NCBI GenBank assembly: GCA_900323505.1
Contig: OOIN01000011.1
Coordinates: 744,001-808,000, forward strand
DNA: 64,000 nt
Source of the DNA: Ustilago trichophora
Taxonomy: Eukaryota; Basidiomycota; Ustilaginomycetes; Ustilaginales; Ustilaginaceae
Direction of reading: 5' to 3'
Every line of letters starts with the position of its first letter. The stretch's first letter is position 1. A program made the position numbers and the translations under genes. The notes under the pieces were generated by a model. That model was not told the DNA's origin and did no database searches. It worked only from the letters and a program-made list of their open reading frames with translations. Shown piece by piece: positions 56,633 through 64,000 of this stretch.

Positions 56633-58648
56633 ATGCAGCCATCTGACGAAGAATCTCGCCCTCTTCTGAGCGGCCCTCGCTCCAACGGCCAACATGACAC
56701 TGCCAGCATCTCCTCAGATGGACCCAAGTCGCACCGCCGCGCTGTAAGAGCCTTTCACCGGGCCAAGCGACACTGGCCCATGCTTCGCATCCTCGCTGTA
56801 GCTCTACTCTGGGGCGCTGCCAACTACGGAGCCGTGCCCTCCTACCTCGATGGACTTCGCAGCTACACTTGCGCCTACGTCTACAGCATCCATCCCGACC
56901 TGTTGCCCGTCCAACCGCATCCTCCCCTCCCGCGCGATCGCGACCGGCCGTGTGCAGTCTCTGGTGTCGAAAGCCGCGTCGGCATTGTCGTCGCCGTCGC
57001 AACCATGCTTAGCTTTGTCGTCTCGAGCATCAGCATGCTCTACTACGGTCCTCGACTCTCGAGATGGGGCCGCAAACCCATGCTCCTCATCTCGCTCGCT
57101 TCCAACATTATCAACTACATCCCCTTTGCGCTTCTTCCTCTCGGATATCCTTTCGGAAACATCCCTTCGCAGCTCGCCATCTCCCCGGCAACCTCGATGG
57201 CCATCCTCCTCCTCTGCAGTTTTCTCACAGGCCTCACAGGCTTTACCGGTCTGTTCCTCTGCGTCATGCGCGTCATGATTGTCGATGTCGCACCACCCAC
57301 TCGCCGCACCGTTGCATTGAATTGGCTCATCAGCGCCACTCTTTGCGGTGCCTTTTTCGGCCCCCTGCTGGCAGCCTGGGCGCTCCAGACTTCGGTCAAG
57401 GCTCGCACCCGTCTCTTCTTGCAACGCTTCTTCAACACGGCTATCACCAGCTTTGAGCTTCCATCGACACCAATGCCACCGCCGATTCCTGGAACTCCCC
57501 AAGCTCCTTCCAAGCACGGAAATCCAGCCGCGCTCATCGCTTGCTGTTGGGTGTTTTTTGTCGCCATCGTCTGGGTGGTGCTTTTGGTTCCCGAGACGAA
57601 ACCCGCCACGGTCGCCGAGGTCACAACGACGGCATCAGAGCTACGCGGCGCGACGGTAGCAGAATCCGCAGTCAGCGACAATGCGTCCCTTGACCCGTAC
57701 GCCCACCACTCGGCCGCCAGCATCGACATCTCGCCGTCCAGGCTTCGTGCGCACAAGCTGCTCGGCCCACTCTCCATCTATCTACCCCAGGTCACTCGAG
57801 ACGGCCGCAAAGACTATCGCTTGACGTGGCTCGCCCTTGCCGGCGCGTTTGCCAACATTGGCACCAACGCCCTGTCGTATGTCGCCGTCTTTGCGGGCTA
57901 CAAGTTTGACTTCACTCCCGATGCTATTGGGCTCTTGTTGGGCCTGATCGGTGCAACACGCGCCGGATGGCTCATCTTTGCCATTCCGCTGCTTGTGCTC
58001 TTTTTCGAACGCACCATACGCAAACCTAGCCCGATTGCTTCGCTCTCGACGGAAGAGCTTGAGCGTCTTGCTAAAGCGGGACTCAAGGATCCTGATCTCC
58101 AGCAGGCAGACCGCCGACGAAATGAAGAGCTCCGTGATCGAGGCTTGGCACAGCCGCTGGACGCGGAGCCACCCGAGGTTTCGACCGACACGATTCGAGC
58201 CGTTGTTCTGTGGAGAACCGCTGTTGACGTTGCCATTGCCAAAGTGTCGTACTTTGCCGACATTGTCGGCTATCTCGTGGTGTTTGTCTCTGCCAGCTTC
58301 TCGAATGCGGCGGCCATGATCTTTGGAACGCTGTTTCTTTCGTTTGGTGCAGGAGCGGGACCTGCGGTGGCTTCGGCTGCCATTGCCATTATCCAGGATC
58401 AAAAACGAGCTGGTCACCCTTCGTTGCATCCTACGCTCCACCCCTCCCCGACAGACGATTGGCTGGCTGCACTGTCCATCTCGGACAATATCGTCAACGG
58501 ATTGAGCCCGATCCTCATCAGCGTAGTCTACAGCTTGACGATCGAGACTGCTTTGCCGTCGACATGCTTTCTCATCCCCACGGTTGGATATGTCCTTTCG
58601 TTTGTATTGCTGGCCATGGTCCGGACAAGAGCTACAGACACGCGCTAG
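56633..58648 (+). CDS. Major facilitator superfamily transporter
   Basis: The protein is 671 aa from the ATG at 56633 and intron-free. A cytoplasmic N-terminus with an acidic di-leucine-like motif (EESRPLL) precedes about 11-12 hydrophobic helices. The inter-helix 2-3 loop has the MFS signature in the form GPRLSRWGRKPML. Two large loops are present, one between the halves and one in the second half (EELERLAKAGL...RRNEELRDRG). The pattern recalls the proton-coupled folate/heme-carrier (SLC46-like) and tetracycline-resistance branches, but the substrate cannot be told. The N-terminal motif would suit vacuolar or endosomal sorting. No neighbours suggest a metabolite cluster. Confidence 0.85.
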   Translation: MQPSDEESRPLLSGPRSNGQHDTASISSDGPKSHRRAVRAFHRAKRHWPMLRILAVALLWGAANYGAVPSYLDGLRSYTCAYVYSIHPDLLPVQPHPPLPRDRDRPCAVSGVESRVGIVVAVATMLSFVVSSISMLYYGPRLSRWGRKPMLLISLASNIINYIPFALLPLGYPFGNIPSQLAISPATSMAILLLCSFLTGLTGFTGLFLCVMRVMIVDVAPPTRRTVALNWLISATLCGAFFGPLLAAWALQTSVKARTRLFLQRFFNTAITSFELPSTPMPPPIPGTPQAPSKHGNPAALIACCWVFFVAIVWVVLLVPETKPATVAEVTTTASELRGATVAESAVSDNASLDPYAHHSAASIDISPSRLRAHKLLGPLSIYLPQVTRDGRKDYRLTWLALAGAFANIGTNALSYVAVFAGYKFDFTPDAIGLLLGLIGATRAGWLIFAIPLLVLFFERTIRKPSPIASLSTEELERLAKAGLKDPDLQQADRRRNEELRDRGLAQPLDAEPPEVSTDTIRAVVLWRTAVDVAIAKVSYFADIVGYLVVFVSASFSNAAAMIFGTLFLSFGAGAGPAVASAAIAIIQDQKRAGHPSLHPTLHPSPTDDWLAALSISDNIVNGLSPILISVVYSLTIETALPSTCFLIPTVGYVLSFVLLAMVRTRATDTR

Positions 58649-60047
58649 GATTGCATCTTGACGACCGTTACGCATTTTTATTAGCATGTCATTTACGATT
58701 GGATCATTATGAATGTCTGTGTGGTGGCGCTAAAAGAGCTTGTGCTGGGTAAGTAGGATGGAGCTTCACGAAGTGTGACCACGGCTACGCAAGTTTGAGC
58801 TCGGCGGCTTGACCAAAGAGCCAAGCGTGCTGCCGGGCAGCTTGGCCTTGGCAAGGTGGTGCTCACTCACACACTGCACGTCGATGGTAGCGAGTTGACG
58901 GTCCAGTACAGTACAAAGTGACATGGGCTGTTGGTGTGGAGGCCAAGACAAGGGATCAATGAGGAACCCTTGAAGAAGTTGGAACGGAGGCGTCATCGAA
59001 GGTTTTCCAAACGAGCGGTGTCGAAGAAGCTGCCATACTGACGACACGGGGGATGATGGTGAACAAGCTTTCTAAAATCGGAAATACGCGAATAGTGTTG
59101 CCGGACCTAAGCGAGGCACTAGAGCAGTTGGAGACGAAAATCCGATGATCTGCGATGATGACGAAATGTCACAGCTGCTTGCTACCTTTGTCAAAAGTCG
59201 GACCATTTTTCTTTTTCTTTTTTTTTTTTTGTTCGACCTGAACCATCATGACTCGCCGAATGATGTCGGTGATCCCTGTTCCTCGGTCATCACTGCCAGT
59301 GAAGCCTGTTGATTATCAGCGCCAAACACAGACAAGCGTGTTGTTGAAAGTGCCGGAAAAAATGTTGAAGAAGCGCCTTGCCAAGGCATTACGAGTGACA
59401 ACTTCCGCCTTTGAGATCCTGGGTAAGACTCGAAGAAGCAACGGGCAACGGAAAGAACAAAGAAAAGAAGAAAAACGGTCTGGACCATGACATGGCCCTT
59501 GTCGGCAGTGTGAGTCTTATTGCTTGGATTTCATGCTTTTTTGGACGGCCCGGAGCTGAAAAGTGCGATGACGAGGTGGGAGGGATTGTTTTAGCTTGAG
59601 AGCTGTGTGCTGAGTGGGGACCTAGCAAAAGCCTTGTGACGACGAATACGGCATCCCATTGTCACGTCTAATTTCGTCACACACAGCCCAAAAGTCAGGT
59701 CATCTGCTTACTTTTTTTTTCTTTTTTTTTTTTTCTTTTGTTTCCAACATGCCCAGCCGCGGAGTTTACACTGCCGAATCCAAAAAGCAGATGAGCTCAC
59801 CCGTCAAAGAATGCGCTGCAGCGCGTCATCAGTACAATTTTCCAAAAAAAGCCTAGCCGCCTTGCTCTCATCACAAATATATACACTCTCTGCTCTACAT
59901 TCCACTGATTCCCTTTCCATCCATCATCTACATATATCCCTTGTACCACGCTGCTGTCCACCTAACCGTCGATTCTCCAGCATCTAACACTTCAACCACA
60001 GCCCTACTATATCCACTCTTGACATCACCCCCGAGCCTTCTTTCACC
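58649..60047. promoter_or_regulatory. MFS 3' flank and promoter/leader of the MARVEL-like gene
   Basis: Gene-free. It contains T-rich runs at 59210-59230 and 59712-59736, one TACAGTA at 58907, and a C/T-rich leader directly before the next ATG. Small frames lack family signatures. Confidence 0.4.
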
Positions 60048-60711
60048 ATGGTTGACTCTGCCGCCGCCATCCGCCGCGGTCACCCCATCGCCTTTATCTC
60101 TTTCACCTTTGTCGCCTTCATCGTAGCCGTTATTGCTTCGACGTTGGTCTCGGACTACAACTCGAACAACAATGCCCCAACCATGGGCATTAACAATGCC
60201 ACCCGTTTCTTGCTCTTTGCTGGCTGGTGGGGCTTCCTTGTCGGCGTTATCTACGTAAGTTTTCCATTTTTGGCGACCATGACCGGGCATTTTTGGGTCT
60301 ACTTTCTTCAGAATGATCCCCCTCGCCCCCATGCCTTCGCACGCATTGCTTTTGTAAAGGCACCGTACTGACGATCTGTCTCTTTGCATCTCCTATCGTT
60401 TCCCCTTACAGACCGGTCTCTTCCTTGCCAGCGTCGGCGGCGTCATCACCTCGATCGCAGGTCACGCCATCTCGATCTTCCTCACCTGGATCTTCTGGCT
60501 CGCTGGAGCCGCCGCTCTCACCGACCGTACCGGAGGCTCGTTCAACTGCGCCGACAAGGGTTACCCCTTCCCTTACTGCAACTCGACCAAGGCCCTCACT
60601 GCTTTCGCTTGGATCGGCTGGATCATCCTCACCTTCATGCTCGCCATGGTCATCGCCATCGGTGCCGGCGCCTTCCGTGGAGGCCGCTCCATGAAGGAGG
60701 CCATCGCATAA
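60048..60711 (+). CDS. MARVEL-like four-transmembrane protein
   Basis: Gene: join(60048..60254,60412..60711), 168 aa. The ATG lies in a CACCATGG context. A 157-nt GTAAGT...TTACAG intron falls after VGVIY, and exon 2 resumes TGLFLASVGG. Four hydrophobic helices are visible: PIAFISFTFVAFIVAVIAS, RFLLFAGWWGFLVGVIY, the HAISIFLTWIFWLAGAAAL region and WIGWIILTFMLAMVIAIGAG. Two cysteines (FNCADKG, YCNSTK) lie in the last extracytoplasmic loop, and a short basic tail follows. The topology fits MARVEL-domain proteins of membrane microdomains or vesicle traffic. The precise role is unknown. Codon choice is strongly C-ending, suggesting high expression. Confidence 0.85.
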
Positions 60712-61782
60712 TCGAATCCTCCTCACACCCATGCCAAGCGTCTCGATGATACCACACTTTGCACGATTCCCTTCGTTTTCATTCAGCTTAACCCTATCCT
60801 CTACGCAGGAACGGTATACCTTGTTTTCACATTGTACACGAGCCCGTCGGGTTTCTCCCCGACTTGGCCAATGTATGCTTTTTCACCTCGTGTATCCTCT
60901 TTTTTTGTTGCTCCTTGCTAATCAATTTCACTCTAGTGAACCATTCAAACACTTGAGATCAAGACGAACAACTACTCACAGCTTGGGTCGGGATTCTCAA
61001 TCATATTGAGGCGGGAGAGAAACATGTCGCCTGCGTTGAGTCGATTGCCGTCAACAGAAGTGTATAGAGACAATGACCCGCATATGATCCACTCGTTCAC
61101 AGTGTCGATGGTGAAGCGGATGTGGATATCTTATCAAAAATCATGCGAAGTGATGCCAGTCTCACGGCTGACGATTACAACTTTGTTGGAGCGAGCGGGC
61201 GAGGCACGGTGAGAGGCAGATCGCCGCAAAGCGCCCCCGACAGCTGGAAGTCGGTGGGCCAAGGATTGGGAGTAGGTCGAGAGAACGAGTTGGGCATTTT
61301 CGATCAAGGGCGGGGAACGTTCATGGTCACGAAACACGGACAAGGGGCTCTGATTCTCCTTTTTTTATATCTTCTCCTAACTCTACCTTGGCTAGCGCAT
61401 ACAAAACCCCATACTTAGCCACAGGGCCTGTGGAATTCCGTAGCCCAGGCACCTCAGACCAAGCGCACTTCGGAAGGGCCGACTGACCAGGTCAAAAGGG
61501 CCAGCCACCTCTGTAGAGTCGACTCAGCAGGTCTGAAAGGCGTAGCTACCATGCCCAAGGCCAACGAGCGAACAATTGCTCACAATGCCAACTTCGTTTC
61601 GTCCCGAAAGAATAAGAAGAACCCAAACCCCCCACAAAAAATGGAAAAAATGGAAAATGAAAAATTGAAAAGGCAACGGGTCTTGCATTGCGTCATACGA
61701 GGTACATGTTGTTCGATATACTAGATGGAACTACCATCATGGTATTCCAAATAACCATCTTGGTGAAACAACGTCGAATCGT
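60712..61782. other. Convergent spacer between MARVEL-like gene and cytochrome c
   Basis: It holds a GC-rich hairpin (GTCGGG/CCCGAC, about 60846-60863) in the probable 3' UTR of the MARVEL-like gene. Two imperfect direct repeats of about 33 bp lie at 61477-61510 and 61516-61550, beginning CGACT and sharing CAGGTC and AAAGG. No gene was recognised. Confidence 0.4.
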
Positions 61783-62649
61783 TTACTTGGTAGCCTCCCT
61801 GAGGTGCGTGACGAGGTCGTTGCGGTCCTTGTCCTTCTTCAAACCGGCGAAAGCCATCTGTAGTGGGGGAAAAGAAGCATGATATAATGTCAGTTAAAGA
61901 ACTTCCTCCAAGATGATGGTGATAAAAGTGATCAAATAAACGGCAAAACTTACTTTTGTACCGGGGATGTATTTTTTGGGGTTTTCCAAGTATTCAAAGA
62001 GAGTCTCCTCGTTCCAGGTAATTCCGGCCTTGATCGATCGAAGAGATAAGGAAGAGAGCAATGTCAGTAGATGGATGGAAGAAATGGTGACGAATGATGA
62101 TGAGGACTTACGTTGATGTTGGCCTGGGTGTAGGAGAAGCCATCGACGGTACCGGACTTGCGGCCGAAGAGACCGTGGAGGTTGGGTCCGACTGAGAAGG
62201 ACGGGAAGAGGGAGTGACGAGATTTGAGATGATGGTCAGTCACATGTTCTGAGATCTTTGTTGGTGGTGATGAGTCGAATGTGCAAAACAGCCACGGATG
62301 CGTCTTGGAGAGCAAAGAGATTGCGGGGGAAAGGAAGCGCAGTTCAAGACCAGAAATGACGGATCTGTCACTTGTGTACACAAGACGAGGCGCGCAATAA
62401 AGAAGTTGACGCGATGGTGTAGAAGACGACGACGAGATGGTATCCAGAGGCGGAACGGCTTGCATATCGTATTGGTATCGGTGGCGACGACCCTGTTCCG
62501 CATGGTATGAAACGTGATCCGTGGCTGTTTTTGTGTGCAAGAGATTACCTACCCTTGTTGGGTTCACCGGCGCCGAGGGTGTGGCACTGAGCGCATCGAG
62601 TCTTGAAGAGACCAGCGCCCTTCTTAGCGTCACCGTCCTTGAAGCCCAT
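61783..62649 (-). CDS. cyc1: Cytochrome c
   Basis: Gene: complement(join(61783..61857,61954..62028,62112..62191,62553..62649)), 108 aa. Introns of 361, 83 and 96 nt have GTAGGT, GTAAGT and GTAAGT donors. The spliced protein shows the heme-binding CAQCH (C19, C22, H23), [36 protein letters not shown], and the axial methionine M85, which is the first codon of the last exon (MAFAGLKK). It carries electrons from complex III to complex IV in the mitochondrial intermembrane space and, as usual, has no cleavable presequence. Confidence 0.97.
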
Positions 62650-64000
62650 TTTGATGGATGTATGTGTGTTGTACGGTGGGGGAGAGGAAACGAGTTGTTC
62701 GTGATCGTGGTGGCGAAAGAGAAAGACGAAGAGGGATGGGATCAATATACCTATTCGAGACCAATCCGGAAGGTGCGCTCGTCACACGGGGGACCAAGCC
62801 TGACTCGGTGAAAAATGGGGGACGGAATCAACAAGAACAAGAAAAAAAAGCCGGAAATTCCAAGCTTACGAATCAAGAGGATCGAGTTGGGATTTTTTTT
62901 TGATTTTCTCACATGCATGCGCCTGTCCATTGTAAGTAGGGAACAGAGCCAACCCGAACGCTCCGACAGCCAATAGCGATGAGCTGATTGAAACGAACTT
63001 CTTTTCCCACCTTTTTTGCTGTGTTTTTGGCCGTGATCCGGCGAGGATTTTCCGATCTGCCTGCATGAGATGGGGGAAGAGCAAATTCTTCAAACTCTCC
63101 TGCCACAAACTCTGGGGGCGCGCACGAAGGGCAAGGCAGTGTAGTCTCTCGTCAGCAAACCACTGCGTCCGTACCGCTGTGTTTGTCGTCTTTGTCAGGT
63201 GCAACCAGTGCGACCGTCATCACCGGCTTTTTTTTGGCCGCTCCGGTGTTTGTTCAGCAAGGACCGTGTGTGTGTGTGTGTGACGATCTCTTCCTCATGT
63301 GGCTTTTTGGCGAGAGGAAGAACCGAAGGAACGCCGATTTAAGCGGGCGCGTCACAATTTCTTTCCTTCCGACGTCATCATCGGCGAAGAAATACAATCC
63401 GAAGCGCTCCGATCCCTAGTCGGCCGGGATGCGAAAGAAATTGATCGTATCGGGATCAAGACCCCAATTTGTTAGCTAAATATGACTAAGCACTGGTCAC
63501 GACGTCGCGCGCTTTTGTTTGTTACGTTCATGTCACAAACATTTGGCTCGAACGCTCGGCTTGATATTCATCGCGATGCGCGAATCCAGTGTCGCGGTGC
63601 TCGCTGTAGGGTTTTGCCTCTGATTTGACGCTGGACTGTGCTCTCTCTGTGTGTGTGTCTCTCTCTCTCTCTCTGGCCATTTGACCGGTTCCGAACCAAC
63701 TCTCTGTACTCCACTGTCTCCATCACCGTCTTCCATCTACCATCCACCATCACCACCACCGCCATCCTTTCGGCAGCACTCGGTCGTTCACGGGTACTAC
63801 ATAATCTTCACCGCCCCTCTTCCTCCTCTTCTTCTTGTTCCACATTCCGCATCTCGCGCGATCTATGCACTTCTGACCCACGCTCGGTGGTCTATGCTCT
63901 ACTTGGCGGCCTCGCCATCCATCTCTGCGCGCTTTCCCGTCCACAACGCTCCATCGTGCACATCCCTATCCTCTCTATAATCGCCCAGCGTTCAACGCTG
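62650..64000. promoter_or_regulatory. Cytochrome c promoter and possible leader of a gene beyond the window
   Basis: CCAAT boxes (plus strand) lie at 62761-62765, about 112 bp from the cytochrome c ATG, and at 62970-62974. They could bind the HAP/CCAAT complex that regulates respiratory genes. A CT microsatellite (about 63657-63675) and C/A-rich DNA towards 64000 look like the leader of a rightward gene cut off by the window end. No coding exon is identifiable. Confidence 0.45.

Noticed and set aside
56804..58687. Long antisense frames over the MFS gene
   Set aside because: Compositionally biased shadows of the transporter with no recognisable domains.
60786..60800. TAACCCTA in the 3' UTR of the MARVEL-like gene, reminiscent of a telomerase RNA template
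   Set aside because: An 8-nt match is expected about twice by chance in 64 kb, is shorter than the usual 1.5-repeat template, and no pseudoknot or conserved flanks were seen.

Overview
The window comes from the nuclear genome of a smut fungus (Ustilaginales, close to Ustilago or Sporisorium). This is judged from the protein families, the short GT-AG introns, the mostly intron-poor genes, and an HMG-box gene of prf1 type with two pheromone response elements upstream. About half the window is coding. The rest includes unusually long gene-free stretches: 7.4 kb upstream of a Con7-like regulator, 4.7 kb upstream of the prf1-like gene and 2.6 kb upstream of an ADAM protease.

Layout, left to right. 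A YTHDF-type m6A reader (+). A RabGAP (TBC) protein fused in frame to the Urm1-activating enzyme Uba4 (-). A TFIIIC 90-kDa-type subunit (+). A class I glutamine amidotransferase (-). A DnaJ/DnaJ-X protein (-). A U2 snRNA gene (+) interrupted by a spliceosomal intron. A Pif1 helicase (+). A Cys/Met-metabolism PLP enzyme (+). A Con7-like C2H2 factor (-) with its long upstream region. A DUF2420 acidic protein (-). A three-exon 3-ketoacyl-CoA thiolase (-). A divergent histone H3 (-) / H4 (+) pair. An ADAM metalloprotease (+). A Pho80-type cyclin (+). A prf1-like HMG regulator (+), with a 536-bp inverted-repeat element in its upstream region. Ribosomal protein eS4 (+), whose start codon is split by an intron. 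An MFS transporter (+). A MARVEL-like tetraspan protein (+). Four-exon cytochrome c (-).

This is a normal eukaryotic gene order rather than an operon. Functional themes recur: RNA biology (YTH, U2, TFIIIC, Uba4 tRNA thiolation, eS4), chromatin (H3/H4), and signalling or development (prf1-like, Con7-like, Pho80 cyclin, ADAM). The most notable observations are the intron inside U2 snRNA, the TBC-Uba4 fusion, the inverted-repeat element containing a tRNA-like Pol III promoter, the split AUG of eS4, and a TACTGTA/TACAGTA heptamer that I found repeatedly in intergenic DNA only. All exon boundaries were deduced by eye from splice consensus and family alignment.
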